A DNA stretch of 64,000 nucleotides from Rhizopus arrhizus. Lineage: Eukaryota > Mucoromycota > Mucoromycetes > Mucorales > Rhizopodaceae. How positions within the stretch are numbered: position 1 is the stretch's first letter; each line of letters begins with the position of its first letter. Position numbers and translations under genes: made by a program. Location of the stretch: positions 854,925-918,924 of the forward strand of contig JAKZZE010000024.1 of NCBI GenBank assembly GCA_024220505.1. The letters run 5' to 3'. Positions 1 to 11,803 of the stretch are shown here, piece after piece. The notes beneath the pieces are model-generated. The model had not been told where the DNA came from, searched no databases, and saw only the letters and a list, made by a program, of their open reading frames with translations.

Positions 1-193
1 TGATTCGTCAAGAAGACAGCGGCTATTGATTATCTACTATCTTTCCTTTATCTTCCCATCCTTCCCACATTATTCTTTTAACCGATCAATTGAAATAGCG
101 GTAAAGATCCAGACATCCAAAAAGTATAAATAGCCTCAAATGTTTTTATTAATAAAGCAACATATAATCTTTAGTTTCACAACTATTGTCTTT
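1..193. repeat. Possible end of an LTR (unresolved)
   Basis: This AT-rich stretch has no ORF. On the plus strand it shows a TATA-like motif (TATAAATAG, about 126-134), an AATAAA about 25 bases later, and a TTTCACA near 181. That order is what the promoter, R region and end of an LTR would give. The reverse transcriptase frame of the adjacent element is lost at about 210-230, so another insertion may have truncated it. The other end lies outside the window. Weak call. Confidence 0.25.
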
Positions 194-3118
194 TTAGTTT
201 TTGTCTCTTATTTTAATACTTGGCAAAACAATGCGCATGAAATGACTGGAGACATGTTTCAATCCGAATGGTGCTGAACGAAACATGTATTGCTTGTTTC
301 TGTGAGTAAAAGTAGTTTTGACTTGATCTGATTTACGAATTGGTAATCGATGAAATGCACTTTTGAGATCAAGTGAAGTAAAAATGGTAGAACCAGCAAG
401 GTCATGGAAAATATCATCAATCAATGGTAATGGATAGTTATCGGACTCCAGTAGAGCATTGATTTTACGAGGATCAATACACGGTCTGTAATCAGTGGGA
501 TTACCATTTGCATCCTTTTTTGGAGCAAATGTGATAGGACTATTCCATGGTGAGGGTGGCGCACGTATAATGACACCGTTCTCGAGCCATGTTTTTACAG
601 CCTCATCAAAGATTGGCATCATCTTATTTGCAATAGGATACTGCCGGACGTGTGCATGTTTTCCATGAGGAGTATCTAACTTTACTACGGCTTCTGGTAG
701 ATTACATAAGGAATGAACATCAATCTGTTGATTTTTATCAATGTGAGATTGCAGCGTCAGTAATAAAGCTTCATGTTCATCTGGTGTGCCAGCATTGGAA
801 ACATTTGGAATGTATTCTGAGTCTTCAATAGAGTCATCAAATTTGACTTTGTTGTCATCCCAATTAGTAGCAACACCAGTAAGGTGGATTCCTAAGATTG
901 GTAATATATCCCTTCCGAAAATAGCGTCTATCTTATCATGCATGTTCAAAACCTCAAATTCATGAGCTATAATTTGTCCTTTGTACCCGACATTTAACTT
1001 ATCGGTCACTCCCACTCGTTTAACAGTTTTTTCTTTATCTGCTAACAGTAATGAACCATGAACTGGAATAACACGCAGTTTCAATTTATTAACAGCATTT
1101 TTACTTATGAAAGAAATATCTGCGCCTGTGTCGACGAGAGCTATTAATCTATGATCGTTCAATAAAAAAGGAGTGTGTAATGAGTAAGGGCTTTGAAGCA
1201 TAGTGGGATGTGTCTCCTCTTTTGTTTTTAAACTGTAGCAACGAACATTACCTTGCTTATGCTTCTTTTTCTCCTGAACTTGTTTCAACGCTTTCTGAAA
1301 CGGACTGATGACTTCATCATCATTTAAAAGGTCATTCATAACCTCATCCGCAGGATGTGTTTGCATGATCTCTGATTCAGTAATGGTCTGTTTCTCGACC
1401 TTCTCAACATTATGAACCGCTATGCGTGAATCATTTCTGTTATGAACTTTCTCTTCAAATGATCTACGCCTTTGGGAAAAATTACCAGTATAGTTTTTGG
1501 GTGCATCTTTGTGTGCTCTAAAACCCGTATCTTTATTTATATAATGGTCACGACGTTTTTCCATTTCTCGACATTTGTCAAGGTGACCAGGGGTATATTT
1601 GTCCCCACAATAGCGACATTTAGGCATGCTGTGTGCGGGCCTTTTGTGAAAATTTCTTTCCCTATTCTTGTTTGCAGGAAAGTATCTCTGCTCGTCGCCA
1701 TGAAACTTTCTTTTCGTTTCCGTAAGTCTTGGTGCCTTATTGTTGGCAGACTTGAGTTGGGGTCTTTCCTGATTTTTCAAATCAGGGAAGCTCTTCTTGC
1801 ATTCTTCTATAAAATGCATCTTGTTGTTCTCTATGATTGTCTGAATGTTCGACAACGAGTCATCTTCCAAGATGAACTCAGCATTCTTCTTTGCGCGTAT
1901 TTCAGCCAGTTTTCTTTCCAAACAATCCTTGACAGGTGCAATCAACGTGCTCAAGAAATGCATTACTGCCAGAGAACTGTCTGCAAACTTGGCTTTGGTC
2001 ATGAGATCTATATACCTGTCAACGTACGTGTTCAAGTATTCGCCATTGAGCTGTCTTATTCTCATCAGCTTTTGACGATACTGCAAGTAGGTGAAGGACT
2101 CACCAAACTTGCCTATGAGAGCGGCCTTGATTCCTTCCCAATTACTGTTCTTGAAATCAGCTACAGTCAGCTTATGTTGGAGCCAATTGATGCTCCTATC
2201 ATCCTGGCCATTTTCAATGGATACCTGGAGATATCTCAGCCCGTTCTTGTCAATGTTGACATTGTAGTGCTTCAGGACTGTCTCAAACTTCCTGATGAAA
2301 TCCTTTACCGTTTTAAAGGCATTATCATTCTTCACATCATCAGGGCTGATCTTGCTAGCATTGTAATGCTTAAGACTGTAAGCAGCGCTGACCAACAGGC
2401 GAAAGGGAGGAATGACCTTGATGGGGATGGTAGGCTCAGATTCACGAGTATTGTTGGTATTGCTCCCAACCTCATTCATCTTTCGGCTAATTTCATTAGC
2501 GATGATCTCATCCAGCTTGGTAATACGCTCCTCATAGTATTCCAAATCTTCCCTGTACTCGCGTATTTGAATCTTAAGAGCCTTTCTTTTAGACTCATCT
2601 TCTTCCAAATCACGTTTCTCAACTAACTTGTCGAGCAAGCCAGTCGTCTCATCATACTTACGATGAAAGTGATTTAATTTCTCATAAGATCTGCTCTTAT
2701 TGTTCGAGACAGACTTAGAATAACGCGAGGCGTTCTTTTTCTCACCACTAATGGCGCGGCGAGCGTTGTTCAGAGGTGCATCCTCCATCACAACGTCATC
2801 TTCAGCAGTGGACAGACTAATGGCGTCACCACGTACCAAAGACGATTCGTCCTTCTTTATAGAAAGAGAGTTAAGTCTCTCCCCTATAGCACCACTGACT
2901 GAGTCAGCAGGAGAAGGCGAACGAGAACGGGAACCAGTGACCATTTCCACGTAGGAAGGTGACCCAGGACGGTCAGAAAAGTTGTCCAGGCCAGGAGCCA
3001 CAGGAGAAACAGGACGAGAAGAAGTAACCTCAGAAACAACAGAGGACAAAGAAGAGACAGAAGAGATGGAAGCACGAGATGTGCGAGTGGGGCGGTTGTT
3101 GCGGGTGATGACGGCCAT
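194..3118 (-). pseudogene. Ty3/gypsy element #1: Gag-protease-RT polyprotein, truncated in RT
   Basis: Gag-Pol polyprotein of an LTR retrotransposon, 974 codons in one frame. The N-terminal 110 residues are Ser-rich, followed by a charged helical part (about 120-220) and a retrotransposon Gag domain (about 240-460). A zinc-knuckle variant CRYCGDKYTPGHLDKC (CX2CX7HX3C) precedes an aspartic protease with ALVDTGADISFIS and FGRDILP. RT begins with the PSPWNSPITF and FTSLDLKSAFHRLP blocks. The frame stops soon after APFGLKHVSSHF, so the YxDD active site, RNase H and integrase are missing: this copy cannot make a full Pol. Gag and protease share a frame. The start is the first ATG, 48 bp inside the LTR at 3167-3366. 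It resembles the fragment at 31322-33411 in layout and in the leader next to the start codon. Confidence 0.85.
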
Positions 3119-3166
3119 GTTTGTAGTGGTGGTAGTAGTTGGAGTGGCTTATTGAAAAAAATGAGA

Positions 3167-3366
3167 TGTTTGGTACTTATAATATGAAAACAGTAAGAAG
3201 TCAATAGCTAACAACTACTATTTATTAAGTCAGAAAAAGGAGGGGAACTAATAATTTAGAATGAACCCTGGATTATATTGTCTGACTATTAATTATATAG
3301 TCTGACGTAGGCTTGACTGAGATCAATCATAAAATAATAAATAAAGACATCATTAATGACCAAACA
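3167..3366 (-). repeat. 5' LTR of gypsy element #1
   Basis: A 200-bp segment bounded by the perfect 8-bp inverted repeat TGTTTGGT/ACCAAACA. It sits where a 5' LTR is expected, just upstream of the Gag start at 3118. A TATA-like ACTATATAATT lies inside on the minus strand. It interrupts the integrase C-terminus of element #2, which reads openly up to its edge. The partner LTR would lie left of position 1, so the identification rests on the ends and the position. Confidence 0.6.
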
Positions 3367-3908
3367 CGACACTCTGAAGTTCGTAGCTGAGACCGTCTGC
3401 ATTCTTTGATATAATTTTCCAAGGTCCAGTGAACTTTGCTTTAGGAAATTTCCAATCAGACCTCAATCTTATCTTGAAAACTTCGTCACCGATCTTTAAT
3501 TCTTTCGCTTTTCTGTTTCTGTTGAAATAGTTCTGTTGTCTTTTCTGACTATTCTGCAAATTGCTTCTTATTTTGTTCTGTAGAATTGGTACATAGTGAT
3601 TCAAGTAAGCGACCCAAGACTCGGTGTTATGATTCTTTATATGTGGAATTGACAAGTTGCCGGCTGTTGGTAATCTTGCTTTTCTTCCAAACATGGCTTC
3701 AAAAGGAGTTGTACCAGTGGAGGCTTGCTTACTTGTGTTTACAGCGAAAGTGACAAAAGGCAGATAAGTATCCCATGCTTCAGGTTGGTTTTCTACATAA
3801 GTAGCTAGCGATGTTTTTAATGTTCTGTTCATCCTTTCTACCAAACCATCTGATTGAGGGTGCTCTACGCTTGTTTCGACTTTCTTTACGTCTAATCTTT
3901 GACATATA
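3367..3908 (-). pseudogene. Gypsy element #2: C-terminal part of integrase
   Basis: Third coding block of element #2. It carries the last integrase catalytic motif (SVEHPQSDGLVERMNRTLK, with the catalytic Glu), the NTSKQASTGTTPFEAMFGR block, and a C-terminal GPY/F-like region (FTGPWKIISK). The two catalytic Asp are in the block at 5540-7888. The reading frame continues exactly across the Tc1-like element at 3909-5539 once one TA copy is counted, so the gene was intact before that insertion. On the other side it is cut by the LTR of element #1 at 3366, so its true C-terminus is not visible. Confidence 0.85.
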
Positions 3909-5539
3909 CAGTAGCGGACAAAACTGGTGCACAAAAATTAAAATCAACATTGTAACTCCGCCATATGTCTGCGACTTTTGTGGCATATACCATCTGAAAG
4001 ACAGTCCAAAATATACATTATGTTATGTAAACCGGAACTGTGCCGGACATCCTTCAGGCATAAGGTCATTTTTAGTGATTTTTTTGCATATTTCAATTTT
4101 CGCCAAAAATGTAGTGCTTGTCTAGCCTTCTTTCAATTTTCCCCATATCTCTCCCGTTTGCTTTCAGATTTCACCGCATATTAGTGAATTATAGTAGCTC
4201 TTAAAAAATATATAAAACTGTACTTATTTTGTATTTCCCATTGAATCCCCCCTTTTGTTTTTACCCTATTCACTATAACAAAGTACTAGCCTTATATGTT
4301 TAAGAAAATAAGCAACTGTAAAAACGAAACTCTGAGATCTCGAATACACTTAGTTCGTACGACAGCAGATATTTCTAGAGTAACGAGGATCTCTAAATGG
4401 ACAATCAACAGGAGAAAGAGGGAAGAAAGAAACTTAATGTCTTGTGATCATGAAGGTCTCCCGCTTTTAGTCTGAAAAGTTACTAGCTCAATCACCAACC
4501 TAAAGCTTGGACAAGGTCCGTTACACACAGTTTCTGATGCTCAGCGCATTTCGAGGACCTTAAGATACAGTATTAGCAGACTGTTAGTCTGAAGGCACTG
4601 TAGGAAGCTAGATTTTGAGTCCGGAAGTAAGGAATCGAAGAATTTCATCAGCTGTATAAGTCGGAAAAAGCGATGAATGTGGTATCACAACAAGCCATTG
4701 TATACTATAGAGGGCTGGAAGTCTGCTATCTTTAGCAATGAAACAAATATGAACATTATGGATGCAGACAGTATACACTAATATTGAAAGCAAGTCGAGC
4801 AACCTGAGCGATTTTTTCACGGTGATCAAACAATGAAGCATGCTGGCTGCTCTGTTATGTTTTAAGGCTGTATTAGATATTGAGGACCAGAATATGTGTG
4901 TCAGGTATACGATGGTATAATGAACTCATAAATATATGTGTATATTTCGCTTACTTCATACCACAAAAGCCTAGCGTATAGTAGTCTAAAACGTCGTAAT
5001 CTCTCGTTTCAGTATGACAATGACACAAGGCACAAGTCAACGCATGTCACAAACTCAATATTTGATAACAGCGCTTCTGTGCTACGAGTTTAGCCGCCAC
5101 TAATCCCGGCCTAAGTCCGCTTAAGCATGCCAGGTGGCAATTGATGGCAAAGGTATGATGATACGACACTAGATCAAAAAGGGTCGATGATCTTTGGAAA
5201 AGAATAGTTAAAGAGCCGGGTTCTTTTATTGAAAATGATATACACGCATATTATTAGCATATGCAAAGAAGAATATCCGATAATGTCAAGAGATGAGATG
5301 ATTATATAAAGTCTAAGATTTTAGCCACTTTTGCGGTTTTTAGAAAATATAAGATTTTATAAATTCAAAGCACGCTTATCGCTCAGTTTTAACAATGTCA
5401 TGCTTAGAACATACATAGATTACAATGACTAGTATATCCTCCTTCTAGTACAGTTTCATGACTATTGCAATTACCATGAGCAGGTAATGGTAGTTAAAAG
5501 CTAAAAAAAAGTTTTGTGCACCAGTTTTGTCCGCTACTG
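3909..5539 (+). mobile_element. Tc1/mariner-like element, degenerate copy A
   Basis: 1631 bp with 28-bp terminal inverted repeats (CAGTAGCGGACAAAACTGGT, then GCACAAAA), flanked by TA on both sides (3907-3908 and 5540-5541). It aligns end to end with the intact element at 34125-35756, and the remnant transposase reads on the plus strand from about 4298. It carries a TGA in the first third, Asp to Asn at the first catalytic position (FSDET becomes FSNET) and Glu to Lys at the last. It is inserted between the second Asp and the Glu of element #2 integrase. It cannot encode a working transposase, but both ends look intact, so it could be moved in trans. Confidence 0.93.
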
Positions 5540-7888
5540 TAGCTCTCATTGTTTCTGAAATGAAATTCTTGCCATTATCCGTTATCCACTTCTTCGGCAC
5601 GCCATACACCAGAACCACCGAGTAAAGTAAAACATTCGCCACGGTGTTCGTATCAAAATGAGGTATAGCAGCTGTAACAACCCACTTGGTTAAATAATCC
5701 ATAAACACCAATAAGTACTTGTTTCCTCTTGTTGATTCAGGTAAGAATGCAACATCAGCTGCCCATACTTCACCTGGTTCAGATATTTCGATGCTTTTCA
5801 ATTCAACAAACTTATGCGTAGGTGCTTTATGTCTCAGGCAAGTCTCACATGTTTTGACAAAGCTCTTTACATCTTTCACCATATCGGGCCACCAAGCATT
5901 CTCACAGGCTTTGTCTATGCTTTTGTCTCGTCCCATATGTCCACTGGTCGGGTGTGCGTGAATTAGCCATAAATAACCATTTCTCAGTTTCTTCGGTAAA
6001 TACACCACCAGTCTTCCTTGTTTTGTTTTATAGTACCAAATCGAATTCATCTCTACAAGCGACTTGCCCGCTGATCTTGATACATATTTCTTGAGTTCCA
6101 AGTCTTCGGTTTGTAGTCTTGCAATGTTGTTCAACGTAAAGTCCTCCGCGACTTCTTGTTGGTTGATTTTAACATCTTGTCTCTTGATTCGGCTCAGTGC
6201 ATCTGCATCAGCATTGTCCACCCCCTTCTTATGGAAAACCGTAAACTCATAGCTCGCAATGTCCATGATCCACCTAGCAATTCTTCCTTTTGGATCTTTA
6301 GTAGACAGGATTGCTTTCAAGGCTGCGTGGTCGGTGTACACCGTCAATGATGCACATCCATGAACATAGCAATGAAAGTGTTGTAATGCCCAGGCTACTG
6401 CTAGACACTCCCTTTCCGTAGTGCTGTAGTTTCTCTGAGCTGGAGACAAGGACTTGCTTGCGAACGCAATCGGTCTTCCCATTTGGACTAATACGGCACC
6501 AATTCCAGTATTACTTGCATCACAGTGGACTTCGTACGGCAGATTGCTGTCCGGATACCCCAGTTCAGGTAATTCACTCATCATTTCTTTCAACCTTTGA
6601 AACGCCTTCTCCTCAGCATCTTCCCATCTCCATTCTTGATCTTTTCTTAACAACTTGCATAAAGGAGCGGCTGTGCTTGACATATTCTTCATGAAGCGAT
6701 AGTAGAAATTGCATAAACCAAGAAAAGACTGTAACTCCGGGATTTTCGTCGGTCTTGGCCAAGTTCTAATCGGTTCCACTTTATCAGGATTACTTCTAAC
6801 ACCTGTTCCTGTCACGATGAACCCTAAGAACCGTGCTTCATCCTTGAAGAAGCTGCATTTCTTGGTATTCACTTTGAGGTTCCATTGGTAGAGTATGCTT
6901 AACACTGCGTCAACATGCTGTACATGTTCTTCTCTTGTTTTTGAATAAATCAAGACGTCATCCAAATACACTATGGCATGCTCAACATGACCCAAAACTT
7001 TATTCATAAAGCGAGCGAACGTAGCAGGTGCATTTGTGAGCCCAAACGGCATGACATTGTATTCGTATAAAGCACTTCCTGTAGTGAAAGCAGTTTTGCA
7101 CTTGTCCTCTTCTGCAACTGGTATTTGCCAATAGCCACTCTTGAGATCAATAGAAGAAAACCATTTAGCACCAAGCAGCTTGTCCACTAGTTCATCCATT
7201 CTTGGTAACGGCCATGTGTCTTTTCTTGTCACCGCATTGAGCCCACGATAATTAGTACACAATCGCATTGAACCATCTGGCTTTGGGACCATGACCGGAG
7301 GTGAGCACCAAGGACTGTTGCTAGGTCTGATAACCTTGGCCTCAAGCATCTTCTGCACTTCTTCCTGTAATGCCTTCGACTCCTTGGGTGAGAGCCGCCT
7401 CCCTCTCTTGACAATGCGTACAGCATTACCTGTATCAATGCAATGTTCAACTGGTGCGTTAGTAATGGACTGCATTGAATCTGTATTAAAGATACTAGGA
7501 TATTTCTCTCTTGCTGCTTTAATCTCTTCAGGAAAATCTTGAATTTCCTCTGTTTGCATGTTCTGGGTCTTTACACCTGCGTTTCTATATATAAACGATT
7601 TGCTGACCGGGTCGAGTAACAAATTGGTCTCCACAAAGAAGTCCATACCCAGAATGATTGGCACGTTTTGCCTTTTCACCACCAAAAGCTTATAAACAAA
7701 ATCATTACCGCTAATGTTAAGATGAATCGACACCGACTGTCTTGCTACTTCCTTGGTCGCGTTTCCATATTCAATCCATACTTCATTTTCGTCATCTTTC
7801 TTTAGTGCCATGTCTTCTACCAATTCCTCATTGATTGTACTGATCATCGAACCTGTATCAACAAGTACAGACACTTGTTGTCCTTCTA
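5540..7888 (-). pseudogene. Gypsy element #2: protease, RT, RNase H and N-terminal integrase
   Basis: Middle block of the Gag-Pol polyprotein. In order: aspartic protease (VSVLVDTGSMISTI, then ILGMDFF), reverse transcriptase (WCSPPVMVPKPDGS, SSIDLKSGYWQIP, active site VIYLDDVLIYS), RNase H (VHCDASNTGIGAVL, TERECLAVAWAL, VYTDHAALK), integrase zinc-binding HHCC (HPTSGHMGRD ... CETCLRHK), and the first two catalytic Asp (VWAADVAFLP, ITDNGKNF). No internal stop. Both ends of the open frame run into Tc1-like inverted repeats, and the real gene resumes beyond them: Gag at 9519 and the integrase Glu at 3908. The protein would be functional-looking but for the insertions. Typical Ty3/gypsy order PR-RT-RH-IN. 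Confidence 0.93.
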
Positions 7889-9518
7889 CAGTAGCGGACA
7901 AAACTGGTGCACAAAACTTAAAATTAACATTGTATCTCCGCCATATGTCTGCGACTTTTGTGGTATATACCATCTGAAAGACAGTCTAAAATATACATTG
8001 CGTTATGTAAACCGGAACTGTGCCGGACATCCCTCAGGCATAAGGTCATTTTTAGTGATTTTTTGCATATTTCAATTTTCGCCAAAAATGTAGTGCTTGT
8101 CTAGCCTTCTTTCAATTTTCCCCAAATCTCTCCCGTTTGCTTTCAGATTTCACAGCAGATTAGTAAATTCTAGTAGCTCATAAAAAATATATAAAACTGT
8201 ACTTATTTTGTATTTCCCATTGAGCCCCCCCTTTTGTTTTTACCCTATTCACTATAACAAAGTACTAGCCTTATATGTTTAAGAAAATAAGCAACTGTAA
8301 AAACGAAACTATGAGATCTCGAATACACTTAGTTCGTACGACAACAGATATTTCTAGAATAACAAGAATCTCTAAATGGACAATCAACAGGAGAAAGAGG
8401 GAAGAAAGAAACTTAATGTCTTGTGATCATGAAGGTATTCCGCTATTAGCCTGAAAAGTTATTAGTTCAGTCATCAACCTAGAGCTTGGACAAGGTCCGC
8501 TACACACAGTTCCTGATGCTCAGCACATTTTGAGGACCTTAAGATACAGTGTTAGTAGACTGTCAGTCTAAAGGCACAGTAGGAAGCTAGATTTTGAGTC
8601 TGGAAGTAAGGAATCGAAGAATTTCATCAGCTGTATAAGTCGGAAAAAGCGATGAATGTGGTATCACGACAAGCCATTGTATACTATAGAGGGCTGGAAG
8701 TCTGCTATCTTTAGCAATGAAACAAATATGAACATTATGGATGCAGACAGTATACACTAATATTGAAAGCAAGTCGAGCAACCTTAGCGATTTTTTCACG
8801 GTGATCAAACAATGAAGCATACTGGCTGCTCTGTTATGTTTTAAGGCTGTATTAGATATTGAGGACCAGAATATGTGTGTCAGGTATACGATGGTATAAT
8901 GAACTCATAAATATGCACATATATTTCGCTTACTTCATACCACAAAAGCCTAGCGTATAGTGGTCTAAAACGTCGTAATCTCTCGTTTCAGCATGACAAT
9001 GACACAAGGCACAAGTCAACGCATACCACAAACTCAATATTTGATAACAGCGCCTCTGTGCTACAAGTTTAGCCGCCACTAATCCCGGCCTAAGTCCGCT
9101 TAAGCATGCCAGGTGGCAATTGATGGCAAAGGTATGATGATACGACACTAGATCAAAAAGGGTCGATGATCTTTGGAAAAGAATAGTTAAAGAGCCGGGT
9201 TCTTTTACTGAAAATGATATACACGCATATTATTAGCATATGCAAAGAAGAACATCCGATGATATCAAGAGATGAGATGATTATATAAATTCTAAGGTCT
9301 TAGCCACTTTTGCGGTTTTTAGAAAATATAAAATTCTATAAATTTAAAGCACGCTTATCGCTCAGTTTTAACAATGTCATGCTTAGAACATACATAAATT
9401 ACAATGACTAGTATATCCTCCTTCTAGTACAGTTTCATGACTATTGCAACTACCATGAGCAGGTAATGGTAGTTAAAAGCTGAAAAAAAGTTTTGTGCAC
9501 CAGTTTTGTCCGCTACTG
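7889..9518 (+). mobile_element. Tc1/mariner-like element, degenerate copy B
   Basis: 1630 bp with the same 28-bp inverted repeats as copy A and TA on both sides (7887-7888, 9519-9520). It splits element #2 at the Gag/protease border, about six codons before the protease VSVLVDTG block. The remnant transposase shares the premature TGA, the Asp to Asn and the Glu to Lys changes with copies A, C and E. Its body differs from those copies at scattered sites only. Confidence 0.93.
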
Positions 9519-11217
9519 TACATTGGCTGTTACCGAAAATCTGCGAGGATCAGTCTCGTAATCAATTTCGGTCAATGAGTTGCTAAGTAGACACTCTGGA
9601 ACTTGTTGAGCAATAATTTTCTGAGACGATATCTTGTATAGATGTGAAAAAAGGTTGTTTTCTTCAATCTCTTCGTTTGACTCTTCTTCTACTTGGCTTG
9701 ATGATCCCACTTGCTGCTGATTTTGTTTGTGCGTCTTGTTCTTGTAATTATTGTTGCCTTTGAAGTGATCATTTCTCTTGTAGCAATCTTTAGCACGATG
9801 CCCTGCCTTACCACAAACATAACAATTGCCTTTGATCATTTTTTTGTTCTTGTTCGTATGTTGCATGTTTATAGCACCGTGTACGATACCTTCCATCGGT
9901 TGAGCGCTTGGGAGATCGGCCACCTGAGCCCTAGACTCTTGACCTTCCTCACCACCGTTGAAAATAATGGGTTGTTTGGGAGTCAAACCTTTCCCCATCT
10001 GTCTTTCTCGAGCATTTCTCTCCAATCGAACCGCATAGTCGATAGCTTCACGCAAGGTAGATGGCTCCTTTGCAGCAACTTTGTCAGCCAACTTAGGATC
10101 GATGGCACGGTAAAAGAAGTAAAGTTGCACATGATTTTCTTTGGTGACTCTATTAATTTCGATCAACAGTTTGGGGCCGAATGAGACCATTGACTCTTTG
10201 TTTTGTTTAAGGTTATCAATTGAGGCCAATGCACTGCTTTGGGCTGCCGCATCTCCACCAAAGAACGCCGTGAACGCCTTCTTCGCATTTTCGTAAGTGC
10301 CTCTTTCCAGCTCGTCCTTTTGGGAGTTCCACCAAAGACCAGCACTGCCCTGTAGCGCCATCATGAATTCCAAAAGTGTTTCTGAATCGTCCCAATTATA
10401 ATACTTTTTGACTTTTTCAAAATAAATCAACCATTCGTATGAACTTTGGGAAGCATTTCCGTTAAATACAGGGACATTGTACTTTCTTGTGCGTCTACTG
10501 GAATTGTTGATTTCCATCATGTTTTGTCGAACTAAGACACCATCTTGTTCACCCAAAAATTTAACGCTCTGCTGACGGTCATCCTGCAACAAACTCTCAG
10601 CTGTACTGAATTCTGATCGATTGCCGCCACTCGTATTTGTTGATAATCGCGACCTTCTTGCAAAGCTCATTCCCTCTCCTTCCAAACGAGGTGTCGCTGG
10701 CTGCTGGTAGGAAATTACGGATGGAGGTCCACGAAGTGACACACTATCCGACAATGAATCTGCGGCTTCTCGAAGCTGCTGGACTTCGGTCAGTAAGTCT
10801 TGAATGCGTTTCTCATATACCATAATAGTCTTGTTAAGCTCCTCGATAGTCTGCTGGTAACTAACTATCCTATTTTCCATGGTTGACTTTTCTCGTTTTA
10901 CTGCCTCTGTTATCGCCTCCGCCATTCGGACTTTTGATTCCCAAATTCGAGTTAATTGATCCTCCTTCTCATCTAAAAGTTTTTTCACTTCCGCCATGTG
11001 TGAGTCCTGGTTGGATCTTTGAAGGTCCTGGAACTCTTGAAACTGACCCTCGGTATGTCTAAGCAAGTGGTCTTTGACATGGATTTCCTCTTGGAGTGAG
11101 GCGATGTGCTGACTGTACTCCTCGCGTATTTCAGCCAACCGCTGTTCATATTCAAGGCGAATACGATCTGCCAAGCCACCCTGGTTAGGGATCACTGATT
11201 GTCCCACTGGTGACCTC
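9519..11217 (-). pseudogene. Gypsy element #2: Gag (main part)
   Basis: Gag of element #2 without its first 28 codons, which lie at 17180-17267 beyond element #3. The N-terminal 150 residues are heptad-rich and charged (LEYEQRLAEIREEYSQHIAS onward), a likely coiled coil for particle assembly. A retrotransposon Gag domain follows (YEWLIYFEKVKKYYNWDD ... LWWNSQKDEL). A canonical CCHC zinc knuckle CYVCGKAGHRAKDC lies near the C-terminus and would bind the element RNA. No stop separates Gag from protease: across copy B the frame runs straight into Pol, so this element made one Gag-Pol polyprotein. GTG at 11207 is only an in-frame valine, not the start. Confidence 0.9.
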
Positions 11218-11783
11218 TGTTGTATAATGGTAATAATGATTTAAAAAAAAATAGAAACAAAAATAAAGAACAGTTTGAGTACTTTTTGAGACTGATCTTT
11301 ATTTCAGTTTAAGTTAAAGTAAAAATTATTCTAATTGAAGGCAGGTATTTATATCTTATTGAGTGAGTGGCTTGATATCTTCTATTGTAAGCGTTCTTCT
11401 AATATTCAGGTACTTTAGCAAGTGTCATCTATAATTATGATTATGAAAACTTTTCATTTGTTCTTTTGTATGTCTGTCATAGATTATCTTTTATTCTGGG
11501 AATTCCTCACTGATTTGAATAACGTTATTTTACGCGTTATTTCAATTATGTGAAAGATTAGCAATATTCCTGATATTGGATTGGATCTTGTTATTTTAGT
11601 TGATACTTCTTCTTATCAAAGAACTCTTATTAATACAAAACATATTCTAAAAGAATATGTTTAATTGGAATTGATTGTATGATCTTATTTAAATAAGCTT
11701 ATATTTTATTTTATTTAATTATGATCTTGTATTAAGACTTATGTTTATCAATGTCTACTACGATCAGTTGCTGTTCTACAACA
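11218..11783 (-). repeat. 3' LTR of gypsy element #3
   Basis: 566 bp with TGTTGTA/TACAACA ends, essentially identical by eye to 16613-17179, with one visible single-base indel in an A-run. The 5 bp outside it (ACCTC, 11213-11217) are repeated at 17180-17184 beyond the other LTR as the target duplication. Near-identity of the pair implies a recent insertion. Confidence 0.95.
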
Positions 11784-11797
11784 TAATCCCCTCCCAG
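11784..11797 (-). promoter_or_regulatory. Polypurine tract of element #3
   Basis: On the minus strand CTGGGAGGGGATTA directly abuts the 3' LTR. A purine run in this position primes plus-strand DNA synthesis during reverse transcription. It lies just beyond the Pol stop at 11804. Confidence 0.8.
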
Positions 11798-11803
11798 GTA
11801 TGA

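Noticed and set aside
1472..2626. 384-codon plus-strand ORF
   Set aside because: Antisense shadow of the Gag region of element #1, with no domain and Ile/Leu/Phe-rich composition.
3909..5539. RIP-type mutation as the cause of transposase decay
   Set aside because: Several G-to-A changes are present, but mixed with transversions and shared by all four copies, so single ancestry explains them better.
11207..11217. Gag start of element #2 at GTG 11207
   Set aside because: The frame is open upstream and continues across element #3 to a good ATG at 17267.
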